Of a DNA stretch of 37,124 bases, positions 9,199 through 16,807 are shown one piece after another. The stretch lies in contig RFPM01000009.1 of the NCBI GenBank assembly GCA_009926125.1, forward strand, positions 1 through 37,124. Reading direction: 5' to 3'. How positions within the stretch are numbered: position 1 is the first letter of the stretch; the number at the start of each line of letters is the position of its first letter. Position numbers and translations under genes: made by a program. The notes beneath the pieces were generated by a model that was given only the letters and a program-made list of their open reading frames with translations, was not told the origin of the DNA and made no database searches. This DNA comes from Flavobacteriales bacterium (lineage in GTDB: Bacteria > Bacteroidota > Bacteroidia > Flavobacteriales_D > Crocinitomicaceae).

Positions 9199-11211
9199 TT
9201 AATATTTCTTTTTTCCAAAACCACCACCTGGGCTTCTTCTCTCTCTCGTTTCACCAGGATTGGATACTCGGTCATTTAACTTTGGACTTGAAAATCCTTC
9301 ACCTGTTCTTTTTCCAGCATACGATCCGCCGCTTCGGCTTCCAGAGAATCCGCCGCTTCGAGAGCTTCCGCCACCATAACCACTACTTCTTTCTCCACCG
9401 CCTCTTGGTTTATCACCACCATAACCGCCACTGCGTTCACCACCACTTCTTGGTTTATCGCCACCATATCCACCACTTCTAGAACCGCCACCAAAGCTTC
9501 CACTTCGAGATCCGCCGCCGAAAGATCCACTTCTTGGTTTATCACCGCTATATCCGCCACTTCTTGGTTTATCGCTTCTATCGCTAGTTTCTGTAGATGT
9601 TGTAATTTCAATACTTACTTGGTGACCTTCAAACTCAGTTCCGTTGACAGTTTTTAATATTTTTTCTGAATGTTCTTCATCTGCTTCAAAAAATGAAAAT
9701 GAGGTCATAATATCAATTCTTCCAATAGCTGCTGAATTTAATCCTGTAGCATCACAAACTACACGCAATAAAGCACCTGGATTAAAACCATCACGACGAC
9801 CGATATTTACAAAAAACCTAGTTTTCCCCTCTTCACGAACACGTTCTCTTCTAGTCGGTCGATCTACTGAAGAACGATCATCATTGCGAGCAGCAGCATT
9901 TAAATCTCCTGCACGTTGATAATATTCAATAAAACGATTAAATTCAGCAGATACAAAGCGCTTGATAACATCTTCTTTCGAAAATTCCTCAAATGCTGCT
10001 AAAATCTGAGGCATAAACTTAGTAATATCTTTTTCTTTAACCTCTTGTGCGATTGTGTTATTAATCAACTTCATCAACTGAATTTCACAAATCTCTTCAG
10101 CACCTGGAATTTCTCCTTGACGAAAGCTGGTGCGCATTTGTCGCTCAATTGCTTTAATCTTTACCATCTCTCGTCCATTTACAAGAACCAAAGACTCTCC
10201 TTTTTTACCCGCACGAGCAGTTCTACCGCTTCTATGAGTGTAATTTTCGATGTCATCTGGTAAATTATAATTTATTACGTGAGTAATATTATCAATATCT
10301 AAACCACGAGCTGCAACATCTGTTGCTACAAGAATTTGTAATTCTTTACTTCTAAAACGATCCATAACACGGTCACGCATTGCTTGGGTTAAATCTCCAT
10401 GCAAAGGTTCTGCGTTGTAACCTTCCTTAGCTAATTTTTCGGCAACATTTGCTGTTTCGTTTCTTGTACGACAGAAAATAAGACCATAAATACTCGGATT
10501 AAAATCAATAAGTCGCTTAATTGTTTCATAGCGATCTCTTTCCTTTACCAAATAATATACATGATCAATATTTTCATTGGTTTGATTTTTATGACCTATA
10601 GAAACCTCCAAAGGATCGTGCATGTATGTTTTAGCAATACGTGCAACTTCATTTGGCATTGTAGCTGAAAATAACCAAACATTTTTATCAACGGGCGTTG
10701 TATCTAATATTGAATCAATATCTTCTTTAAAACCCATGTTCAACATTTCGTCGGCTTCATCTAAAATTACATAGCGAACTTGAGAAAGTTGAATTACTTT
10801 ACGATTTATTAAATCCATTAAACGTCCGGGTGTGGCAACAATAATTGCAACTCCTTTTTTTACGTCAGTAATTTGTTTTCGGATATCAGTTCCACCATAA
10901 ACGGAGACAATATTGCAGTCTAAAAACTTAGAATATGTTTCTAAGTCTTTCGTTATTTGCAAGCATAATTCTCGTGTGGGACAAATTATCAAACCTTGAG
11001 GCAGTCTTGCCTTCGTGTCGATGTTATTAATGAGCGGCAAACCAAATGCTGCCGTCTTTCCTGTACCTGTCTGCGCTAAGCCAACAAAGTCGCAATCTTC
11101 CTGCATCAGGTAGGGGATTGCTTTTTCCTGGATTGGAGTTGGTGCTGTAAAACCCAATTCTTTTAACGACTTCAGCACCTCACTCTTCAATCCGAGCTCT
11201 TCGAATGTCAT
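9199..11211 (-). CDS. deaD: DEAD-box RNA helicase with DbpA domain and Gly/Arg/Ser-rich tail (DeaD/CsdA type)
   Basis: A 670-aa ATP-dependent RNA helicase. The core shows the Q motif (PTPIQEKAIP), AQTGTGKT (46-53), PTREL (78-82), DEAD (151-154), SAT (182-184) and HRSGRTARAG in the second RecA domain. A helical linker (about 380-450) is followed by a DbpA-type RNA-binding domain, TRFFVNIGRRDGFNPGALL to about residue 540. The last 125 residues are low complexity: repeated GGDKPRSGG, GGSRSGG and GGYGG units, like RGG boxes that bind RNA weakly and promote condensation. DeaD-type helicases help ribosome assembly and mRNA unwinding in the cold. The gene has its own promoter-like element at 11241-11234 and is followed by typA. 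Confidence 0.95.
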   Translation of the reverse strand: MTFEELGLKSEVLKSLKELGFTAPTPIQEKAIPYLMQEDCDFVGLAQTGTGKTAAFGLPLINNIDTKARLPQGLIICPTRELCLQITKDLETYSKFLDCNIVSVYGGTDIRKQITDVKKGVAIIVATPGRLMDLINRKVIQLSQVRYVILDEADEMLNMGFKEDIDSILDTTPVDKNVWLFSATMPNEVARIAKTYMHDPLEVSIGHKNQTNENIDHVYYLVKERDRYETIKRLIDFNPSIYGLIFCRTRNETANVAEKLAKEGYNAEPLHGDLTQAMRDRVMDRFRSKELQILVATDVAARGLDIDNITHVINYNLPDDIENYTHRSGRTARAGKKGESLVLVNGREMVKIKAIERQMRTSFRQGEIPGAEEICEIQLMKLINNTIAQEVKEKDITKFMPQILAAFEEFSKEDVIKRFVSAEFNRFIEYYQRAGDLNAAARNDDRSSVDRPTRRERVREEGKTRFFVNIGRRDGFNPGALLRVVCDATGLNSAAIGRIDIMTSFSFFEADEEHSEKILKTVNGTEFEGHQVSIEITTSTETSDRSDKPRSGGYSGDKPRSGSFGGGSRSGSFGGGSRSGGYGGDKPRSGGERSGGYGGDKPRGGGERSSGYGGGSSRSGGFSGSRSGGSYAGKRTGEGFSSPKLNDRVSNPGETRERRSPGGGFGKKKY
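9290..9580 (-). repeat. Imperfect in-frame tandem repeats encoding the helicase Gly/Arg/Ser tail
   Basis: The DNA repeats short units encoding GGDKPRSGG, GGSRSGS/GGSRSGG and ERSGGYGG several times. The repeats keep the reading frame and belong to the coding sequence. Such arrays can gain or lose units by slippage, so tail length may vary between strains. Confidence 0.8.
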
Positions 11212-11233
11212 TGTGTGTTTTTAAATTTGGGTG

Positions 11234-11241
11234 CAAAGGTA
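11234..11241 (-). promoter_or_regulatory. Promoter -7 element (TACCTTTG) for the helicase-typA operon
   Basis: The minus strand reads TACCTTTG followed by CACCC, a perfect TAnnTTTG match in a context very common in Bacteroidota promoters. It lies 22 bases before the helicase ATG. A clear -33 TTG is not present at 17-23 bases. Confidence 0.6.
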
Positions 11242-11334
11242 CACATAATTAAAGAATTCTTTCTATTATTGCTTAATTAAAGTCTTCAATCGCTTATTTT
11301 ACTTAAAAAGTAGAGCAATTATTAAAAGATTTTC

Positions 11335-11342
11335 TATTTTTG
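11335..11342 (+). promoter_or_regulatory. Candidate -7 element (TATTTTTG) for the DUF5606 gene
   Basis: An exact TAnnTTTG match 24 bases before the ATG at 11367, in the intergenic region divergent to the helicase. No good -33 TTG is visible. Confidence 0.45.
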
Positions 11343-11366
11343 ACCAATAAATAATTATTAAAATTT

Positions 11367-11921
11367 ATGAATTTAAAAGGAATTATTGCTATTTCAGGAA
11401 GACCGGGAATTTTTAAAGTTATAACGCAGGGTAAAAACAGTGTGATTGTAGAATCAATGCTTGACAAAAAGCGTTTTCCTGCACATGCAACAGAAAAAAT
11501 ATCAACATTAGAAGACATCAGTATTTTTACTATTGATGAAGATGTAAAATTAGTAGAAGTTTTAGCAAAAATGTTGGATAAGTATGCTGGAAAAGAAGCT
11601 CCTAATCATAAGATTGAATTACCAGCTTTAGAGAAAGAAATGGGAGAAATTGTTCCGAATTACGACAAAGACCGTGTTTACGGATCTGATGTCCGCAAAT
11701 TATTTCAATGGTACTACTTGTTATTAAAAGCAGATCTCTTAAAATCAGAAACTGTGGTTGAAGAAAGTGATGCAAGCGATGAAACCCTAAAAAAAGTTAA
11801 AATTAAAAAAGAGGCTGTTTCAAAAAAACCAGTGAGTACTGGAGCACCAATAAAAGCATCAAAATCTTCAAATAGCAGGAAAGTAGCTCCTGTTAAAACT
11901 GGAAGTTCAAGAGGCAAATAA
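11367..11921 (+). CDS. DUF5606 family protein
   Basis: A 184-aa cytoplasmic protein that matches the Bacteroidota DUF5606 family: the N-terminal MNLKGIIAISGRPGIFKVI, VIVESMLDKKRFPAHATEKIS, LEDISIFT and the C-terminal YGSDVRKLFQWYYLLLKADLL are its conserved blocks. The first 60 residues look like a small barrel (KOW- or SH3-like) and the middle is helical. The last 45 residues are a basic, Lys/Ser-rich disordered tail (KVKIKKEAVSKKPV...), suggesting contact with nucleic acid or ribosome; this is inference. No function has been established for the family. It stands alone between the divergent helicase and a phosphatase gene. Confidence 0.85.
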   Translation: MNLKGIIAISGRPGIFKVITQGKNSVIVESMLDKKRFPAHATEKISTLEDISIFTIDEDVKLVEVLAKMLDKYAGKEAPNHKIELPALEKEMGEIVPNYDKDRVYGSDVRKLFQWYYLLLKADLLKSETVVEESDASDETLKKVKIKKEAVSKKPVSTGAPIKASKSSNSRKVAPVKTGSSRGK

Positions 11922-11991
11922 CTGATTTTTCGAAATACCAGAAGCACTATAGTTTTATACCTCAAAACAATGCTATTTTTTTGAAATAAAA

Positions 11992-13230
11992 ATGAAAAAA
12001 TTAATCATCCTTTGTGGAATCCTATTATTTACGATTGTCGATCTAAAAGCTAATTCACGTTTTGTAAGAGTAATGTTTAATCAAGATGCCTCTAATTCGG
12101 CAACAATCATCTGGGATCAAAACACTGGGACTTTTTTAAATTTTTACATTGATACAATAGAACCCTCTATAAATAATTACGTCAATTCTTTTAAGCTATC
12201 AAGTGTCAATTTAGCAAAAGGAATGAATAACCATATTATTCGACTAAAAGATTTAAAGCCAAATACACGCTATTATTTTATAATCCAAGATTCTGAAGGA
12301 TTCAATAAAACATATTATTTCTCAACAGTTTCCAATTCATCAGATACTAAATTGAGTTTTATTGCCGGAGGAGATTCAAGAGACGGAAGAGAAGTCAGAA
12401 TAAAAGCAAATAAATTAGTGGCTAAATTAAAGCCTCATGCAGTTTTATTTAATGGTGATTTTATAGGATTGGATATCGATAAACAATGGTTAGAATGGTT
12501 TATCGATTGGGAATATACGATTTCAGGAAATGGAAGAATTTCTCCACTAGTTGTAACTAGAGGTAACCATGAATTAACGAATAAAGTAATGGTAGAGCTT
12601 TTCGATTGTCCTCATGAGAAAATCTATTATGAAACAAACTTTGGAGGCAAGCTCCTAAATCTTATTTCCTTGAATTCTGAAATTTTGAAAATCGGACCTC
12701 AAAAATTTTTCCTACGAAAAACGTTAGAAGAACATAAGGATTATTATTGGCAATTACCGCAATATCACCGACCAATAAGAGCACATGTTGCAGCAAAAAA
12801 AGAAATGCAAACGCAGTACAAGAATTTTGTCCCCTTATTTGAAAAGTATAAAAATGTGAGACTATGTCTAGAAAATGATTCTCACACCTGCAAAGTTACA
12901 TGGCCAATTGTCAGTTCTTCTGGTCCGCTCTCAGATGAAGGATTTGAAAGGAATGATGAAAAAGGAATTGTTTATGCTGGAGAAGGATGTTGGGGCGCAC
13001 CATTAAGGGCAGCAGACGATTCAAAATCATGGACACGCGATGCAGAAGGTGTAAATCAATTTAATTGGATATTTATATCAAAAGAAAAAATTGAATTAAG
13101 AACTGTTTTGTATGAAAATGAAAATGAAGTAGGAGAATTAAGAGAAGAAAATCGTTTTGAAATGCCTTTGAACTTAAAATTATGGGGACCAAAAGCAGGA
13201 ACACTTGTTGAAATTTTTCCTCAAAAATAA
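11992..13230 (+). CDS. Secreted purple acid phosphatase-like metallophosphoesterase
   Basis: A 412-aa protein with a Sec signal peptide (MKKLIILCGILLFTIVDLKA), a fibronectin-III-like N-terminal domain of about 95 residues (typical of purple acid phosphatases: RLKDLKPNTRYYFII) and a calcineurin-like catalytic domain. Metal-binding motifs are GGDSRDG (about 126-132), FNGDFIG (about 154-160) and RGNHE (about 189-193). The late histidines are YHRPIRAH and the variant NDSHTCK in place of the usual GHxHxYER. It probably hydrolyses phosphate esters in the periplasm or outside the cell; the substrate is unknown. A stretched -7-like motif (TATTTTTTTG, 11975-11984) precedes the start, which has the A-rich leader usual here. 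Confidence 0.82.
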   Translation: MKKLIILCGILLFTIVDLKANSRFVRVMFNQDASNSATIIWDQNTGTFLNFYIDTIEPSINNYVNSFKLSSVNLAKGMNNHIIRLKDLKPNTRYYFIIQDSEGFNKTYYFSTVSNSSDTKLSFIAGGDSRDGREVRIKANKLVAKLKPHAVLFNGDFIGLDIDKQWLEWFIDWEYTISGNGRISPLVVTRGNHELTNKVMVELFDCPHEKIYYETNFGGKLLNLISLNSEILKIGPQKFFLRKTLEEHKDYYWQLPQYHRPIRAHVAAKKEMQTQYKNFVPLFEKYKNVRLCLENDSHTCKVTWPIVSSSGPLSDEGFERNDEKGIVYAGEGCWGAPLRAADDSKSWTRDAEGVNQFNWIFISKEKIELRTVLYENENEVGELREENRFEMPLNLKLWGPKAGTLVEIFPQK

Positions 13231-13268
13231 GTCAGAAAAATATTCAAATTGTTCGTATCTTTTGTTTT

Positions 13269-13295
13269 TTGAATCAATGAATTATCTTAATTTTG
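13269..13295 (+). promoter_or_regulatory. Promoter of dnaX (TTG-N16-TAATTTTG), leaderless geometry
   Basis: TTG at 13269-13271 (within a T-rich TTTTTTG), 16 bases, then TAATTTTG at 13288-13295, which fits TAnnTTTG exactly. The dnaX ATG begins only 4 bases later, so transcription would be expected to start at or next to the start codon. The same geometry precedes dnaB. Confidence 0.65.
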
Positions 13296-13299
13296 TTCC

Positions 13300-14415
13300 A
13301 TGTCTGATTTTATAGTTTCTGCACGTAAATATCGCCCACAAACCTTCGATACTGTTGTCGGACAGCACGCTATTACAGAAACTTTAAAAAAAGGAATTCA
13401 GAATAAGCACCTTGCTCAAGCATTTCTTTTTTGTGGGTCTAGAGGTGTGGGAAAAACAACAACTGCTCGAATTTTAGCAAAGACAATCAATTGTTTTAAT
13501 CGAAGTGAAGCAATTGAGGCTTGTGATACCTGTGATTCATGTATTTCCTTTAATACTGGGAATTCATTAAATGTATTTGAATTAGATGGAGCCTCCAATA
13601 ATTCCGTAGACGATATCCGTAATTTAATTGACCAAGTTCGCATACTTCCGCAATTAGGAACACACAAAATATTTATAATTGATGAGGTTCACATGCTATC
13701 AACTAACGCATTTAATGCTTTTCTAAAAACCTTGGAAGAACCACCAAAACATGCTATTTTTATTTTAGCGACGACTGAAAAACATAAAATAATTCCAACA
13801 ATTCTCTCACGCTGCCAAATTTTTGATTTTGGTCGAATTCGCGTGAAAGATATGGCAGAACACCTAGCTCAAATTTCCCTCAAGGAAAATGTAAGTGCAG
13901 AAAATGAGGCATTACATATTATTGCAATGAAAGCAGATGGCTCTCTTCGCGATGCCTTGTCAATTTTTGATCAAATCGTAACATTTGCTGGAAATAAAAT
14001 AAGCTATTCTGATGTAATTGAAAACTTGAATATCTTAGATTATGACTATTACTTCAAACTTACCGAAGCAATTGAAAAAGAAGATATTTCAGCAACACTT
14101 ATTATTCTTAATGAAATTTACGAAAAAGGTTTTGATGGTCATAATTTTATCATTGGACTTGCGGAACATTACCGAAACTTATTAGTGTGTAAAGACGAAC
14201 GCTCAGCAAGTTTACTAGAGGTGCCAGAAGCTATACAACAGCGATTTATTGACCTATCGAAAGAAATTGATTCTCCTCGCATTCTACGTACGCTAATGGC
14301 AATTAGTAAAACGGATACTGAATTTAAATCTTCAAAAAATCAGCGTTTACTCATTGAAGTAACACTCATGCTCTTGTGTTCTCTTAAACAAGAGAACGAA
14401 AAAAAAAATCCCTGA
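13300..14415 (+). CDS. dnaX: DNA polymerase III subunit gamma (DnaX, zero-frame product)
   Basis: The clamp-loader ATPase of the replicase. This frame gives 371 residues: Walker A GSRGVGKT (46-53), a zinc site of four cysteines (65, 75, 78, 81), Walker B IIDEVHML (126-133), sensor 1 near ATTEKHK and the SRC motif (170-172), then the lid and collar region (domains II-III). That is about the length of the gamma form, domains I-III. The frame ends with QENEKKNP and TGA directly after a run of ten A residues (14399-14408). The tau-specific part follows in the -1 frame (14406-15017), so the complete gene spans 13300-15017 and a shifted product would have 572 residues. See the recoding-site entry. 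The promoter predicts a leaderless mRNA. Confidence 0.93.
   Translation: MSDFIVSARKYRPQTFDTVVGQHAITETLKKGIQNKHLAQAFLFCGSRGVGKTTTARILAKTINCFNRSEAIEACDTCDSCISFNTGNSLNVFELDGASNNSVDDIRNLIDQVRILPQLGTHKIFIIDEVHMLSTNAFNAFLKTLEEPPKHAIFILATTEKHKIIPTILSRCQIFDFGRIRVKDMAEHLAQISLKENVSAENEALHIIAMKADGSLRDALSIFDQIVTFAGNKISYSDVIENLNILDYDYYFKLTEAIEKEDISATLIILNEIYEKGFDGHNFIIGLAEHYRNLLVCKDERSASLLEVPEAIQQRFIDLSKEIDSPRILRTLMAISKTDTEFKSSKNQRLLIEVTLMLLCSLKQENEKKNP
14378..14408 (+). other. dnaX recoding or slippage site: 8-bp hairpin abutting an A10 run
   Basis: The arm GTTCTCTT (14378-14385), loop AAAC (14386-14389) and arm AAGAGAAC (14390-14397) form a perfect 8-bp hairpin, extendable by a U-G pair (14377 with 14398). 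The ten A residues at 14399-14408 follow at once. Read as codons the run contains the slippery heptamer A-AAA-AAA in the correct phase for a -1 shift (14400-14406). Either a -1 ribosomal frameshift or insertion of one A (or loss of two) by RNA polymerase joins gamma to the tau part. A miscounted homopolymer in the assembly would look the same in the DNA, apart from the hairpin. Confidence 0.65.
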
Positions 14416-15017
14416 CGGATCGCATTGATATTCTTCCTTCTGCAATTCAAACATTGCGAAAAAAACAAAAGGTCGAAAAACCAAAGGAAACTCTAGTAAA
14501 AAAAATAATAGAAAAAGAAGAGGAAACCCTAAAAATTGTCTCTGAACCAAGTGGAAAATTAAATCAAGTTCATTTATCTATTAAAAAAATTATCGAAAAC
14601 GATAAAAAGAAAATAGTAGATAAAAACAATGAAAAATTACCTGAAGAAAGGTATTCAATAGAACATCTAAAAATGTATTGGCAACAATTTGCATTTACAA
14701 TGAAAGAAAAAGGAATGGAAACATTCTACCAAGCATTGGTAAAACGCGAACCACTTTTTATTGCAGAAGATAGATTTGGTGTTGAACTAGACAACAATGT
14801 TCAATTGGATTATATAAAGCAGCTTTTAGCAGACTTTACTGATTTTCTGAGAACTAATCTTCAGAATTATAATCTTACAATTGAGTTAATCCTTACAGAT
14901 AATCCACTTAAAGAAATAAAATACTTAACCGGAAAAGATAAATTTGCTGCAATGGCAAGTAAGAATCCAAATTTAAATACCTTAAAAAATATTTTCAATT
15001 TAGATATTGAATACTAA
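14406..15017 (+). CDS. dnaX: DnaX tau-specific C-terminal part, read after a -1 shift
   Basis: This -1 frame continues the dnaX gene for 203 codons: KSLTDRIDILPSAIQTL, a Lys/Glu-rich linker (about 90 residues), then a folded domain HLKMYWQQFAFTMKEKGMETF ... FGVELDNNVQLDYIKQLL ... LTGKDKFAAMASKNPNLNTL, which matches the conserved end of Bacteroidota DnaX. In other bacteria the tau-specific part binds DnaB helicase and the polymerase alpha subunit. The first in-frame start-like codon is a TTG at 14454, but the conserved sequence begins before it at the A run and there is no promoter, so I do not treat it as a separate gene. The menE-like gene follows after a few bases. Confidence 0.8.
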   Translation, partial: KSLTDRIDILPSAIQTLRKKQKVEKPKETLVKKIIEKEEETLKIVSEPSGKLNQVHLSIKKIIENDKKKIVDKNNEKLPEERYSIEHLKMYWQQFAFTMKEKGMETFYQALVKREPLFIAEDRFGVELDNNVQLDYIKQLLADFTDFLRTNLQNYNLTIELILTDNPLKEIKYLTGKDKFAAMASKNPNLNTLKNIFNLDIEY

Positions 15018-15020
15018 GCA

Positions 15021-16049
15021 TTGAAATTAATGCATAAAATAGCGCTTTATTATGATGACACTAGCAGAAAAGAAGAAGTTACTTCTTTTATAAAAAGCTG
15101 GGGAAATGATGAAAAAGTTATTGCTATTTATACTTCTGGATCTACTGGAAATCCAAAAAAAATTGAACTAGCAAAAGAAAAAATGCAGATTTCCGCAAGA
15201 AAAACACTGGAATATTTTAAACTTGAAGAAGGAAGTAGCGCGCTCTTATGTCTTTCTCTTGAAACAATTGCAGGAAAAATGATGCTTGTACGTTCACTTA
15301 TTGGAGGATTAAAACTTCATGTTGTAACAGTGTTAACTAATCCAATATTAGCGCTAAAAAACCCGATTGATTTTGTAGCACTTGTTCCTATGCAATTAGA
15401 AGCAGCAGTAGATACAGCTTTCGAAAAATTAAAGTCAATTAAGACTATTTTGGTTGGTGGAGCTCCTGTTTCAGAAGAATTAATTCAGAAATTAAAAGAC
15501 AAAAAGATTACAGTGTTTCAAAGTTATGGAATGACCGAAACAATTTCCCACGTTGCAATTCGAAAAATTGGATTTGAAACTGAAGAATACTATCAAGCAT
15601 TACCGGGAATAACATTTAGTAGTGATGAACAACGTTTAATAATTGACTATCCAGAAGTATTAAGTGAAAAATTACGAACAAACGACTGCGTTAATTTGAT
15701 TGATTCAAAACATTTTCAATATCTGAACCGCTATGACTTTATTATTAATACCGGAGGGATAAAAGTAAATCCAGAGGAAATTGAGTTAAAATTAAAACCC
15801 CTCCTCAAACAACCTTTTTTTATTTGGTTTGTGAAAGATGTTCATTTAGGACAAAAAATTGTTCTAGTAGTTCAAGAAAAGGTAAATCTTAAGTTCAAAA
15901 AAAAGGATTTCACTCACTATCTTAATAAGTATGAAATTCCAAAAAACTACTGTCAAATTAAAGATTTTGTTCTTAGTAAAAGTCAAAAAATTGATAGGAT
16001 TAAGACAATGCAGACGATCGATTTTAAGCAATGGAAGATTATAGAATGA
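15021..16049 (+). CDS. menE: AMP-binding ligase, probably o-succinylbenzoate-CoA ligase (MenE)
   Basis: An adenylate-forming enzyme of 342 aa, the short form usual for MenE in Bacteroidota; it would activate o-succinylbenzoate with CoA in menaquinone synthesis. Visible are the P-loop TSGSTGNPK (38-46), the mid-region VALVPMQLEA, GGAPVSEELI, SYGMTETISHV (the A5 motif) and RYDFIINTGGIKVNPEEIE (the A7-A8 hinge), with SKSQKIDRIKT containing the C-terminal lysine. The start is uncertain: TTG at 15021, 3 bases after the dnaX stop, or ATG at 15030, which gives a protein beginning MHKIALYYDD. I cannot exclude another acyl-CoA ligase, but length and motif order favour MenE. No other men gene is in the window. 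Confidence 0.75.
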   Translation: MKLMHKIALYYDDTSRKEEVTSFIKSWGNDEKVIAIYTSGSTGNPKKIELAKEKMQISARKTLEYFKLEEGSSALLCLSLETIAGKMMLVRSLIGGLKLHVVTVLTNPILALKNPIDFVALVPMQLEAAVDTAFEKLKSIKTILVGGAPVSEELIQKLKDKKITVFQSYGMTETISHVAIRKIGFETEEYYQALPGITFSSDEQRLIIDYPEVLSEKLRTNDCVNLIDSKHFQYLNRYDFIINTGGIKVNPEEIELKLKPLLKQPFFIWFVKDVHLGQKIVLVVQEKVNLKFKKKDFTHYLNKYEIPKNYCQIKDFVLSKSQKIDRIKTMQTIDFKQWKIIE

Positions 16050-16068
16050 AATTATTATTTAATTCAAA

Positions 16069-16713
16069 ATGACAAAAAAAGAAAAAGCAGCATATATAAT
16101 TAACGAATTGGATATCTTATTTCCTGAGACACCTATTCCACTGAATCATTCAGATCCATACACACTTTTAATTGCAGTTCTATTATCTGCTCAATGCACA
16201 GATGAACGAGTTAATAAAATAACGCCTTTACTTTTCAAAAAAGGCCCTTCTCCATTTGAAATGGTAAAATTAAGTGTTGAAGAAATAAAAGCAATCATTC
16301 GGCCCTGCGGACTTTCTCCAAAAAAATCACAAGCAATTTGGAATCTTTCCGCTATCTTAATTGCAAAATATAAAGGAGAAGTGCCAGTTTCATTTGAATT
16401 ATTAGAGGAGTTGCCGGGCGTTGGACACAAAACTGCATCTGTTGTTATGTCACAAGCTTTTGGGTTCCCTGCTTTTCCTGTTGATACACACATTCATCGA
16501 TTATTAACCCGTTGGGGAATTAGCTCAGGAAAAAATGTAGTTGAAACTGAAAAAGCAGCAAAAAAAGTATTTCCAATTGAAACATGGAACAAGCTCCACC
16601 TTCAAATTATATTTTATGGCAGATTATTTTCTCCTGCTAGAAGCCCTAAATTAGCAAATGATTATATTACTAGAAGTATTGGTACTACTCGTGCTTTAAA
16701 AGAATTAAAATGA
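16069..16713 (+). CDS. nth: Endonuclease III-like DNA glycosylase lacking the iron-sulfur loop
   Basis: A 214-aa base-excision-repair enzyme that would remove oxidised pyrimidines and nick the abasic site. The helix-hairpin-helix is ELPGVGHKTASVV (114-126) with the catalytic lysine at 121; the catalytic aspartate is D139 in PVDTHIHRL. LLSAQCTD (38-45) is the usual N-terminal signature. The C-terminus (YGRLFSPARSPKLANDYITRSIG) aligns with the GR-x-C-x6-C-x2-C-x5-C end of endonuclease III, but none of the four cysteines is present, so no [4Fe-4S] cluster can bind. It lies 19 bases after the menE-like gene and is probably co-transcribed. Confidence 0.88.
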   Translation: MTKKEKAAYIINELDILFPETPIPLNHSDPYTLLIAVLLSAQCTDERVNKITPLLFKKGPSPFEMVKLSVEEIKAIIRPCGLSPKKSQAIWNLSAILIAKYKGEVPVSFELLEELPGVGHKTASVVMSQAFGFPAFPVDTHIHRLLTRWGISSGKNVVETEKAAKKVFPIETWNKLHLQIIFYGRLFSPARSPKLANDYITRSIGTTRALKELK

Positions 16714-16775
16714 TATTAACAAGTGTTCATAAATAGCACTCAAATCTTTTTATAAAGTAATTGCATCTTTATTTT

Positions 16776-16803
16776 TTTGAAGGATTTTCATTTGTTATAT
16801 TTG
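16776..16803 (+). promoter_or_regulatory. Promoter of dnaB (TTTG-N16-TATATTTG), leaderless geometry
   Basis: TTTG at 16776-16779, 16 bases, then TATATTTG at 16796-16803, an exact TAnnTTTG match, then 4 bases to the dnaB ATG at 16808. Spacing is the same, base for base, as for dnaX, and predicts a transcript starting at or next to the start codon. Confidence 0.68.
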
Positions 16804-16807
16804 TTGT

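Noticed and set aside
9276-9611. Repeat-like frame with many INQEV/VDMVA units, seen opposite and beside the helicase tail
   Set aside because: It is another frame of the Gly/Arg/Ser repeat DNA; the repeats make it look ordered. Not a CRISPR array either, since there are no uniform spacers.
11303-11518. Minus-strand frame overlapping the start of the DUF5606 gene
   Set aside because: Antisense to a conserved coding sequence; no independent support.
14454-15017. A separate 187-codon gene starting with TTG after dnaX
   Set aside because: The conserved tau-like sequence starts before the TTG, directly at the A run, and there is no promoter or start context; it is the second part of dnaX.
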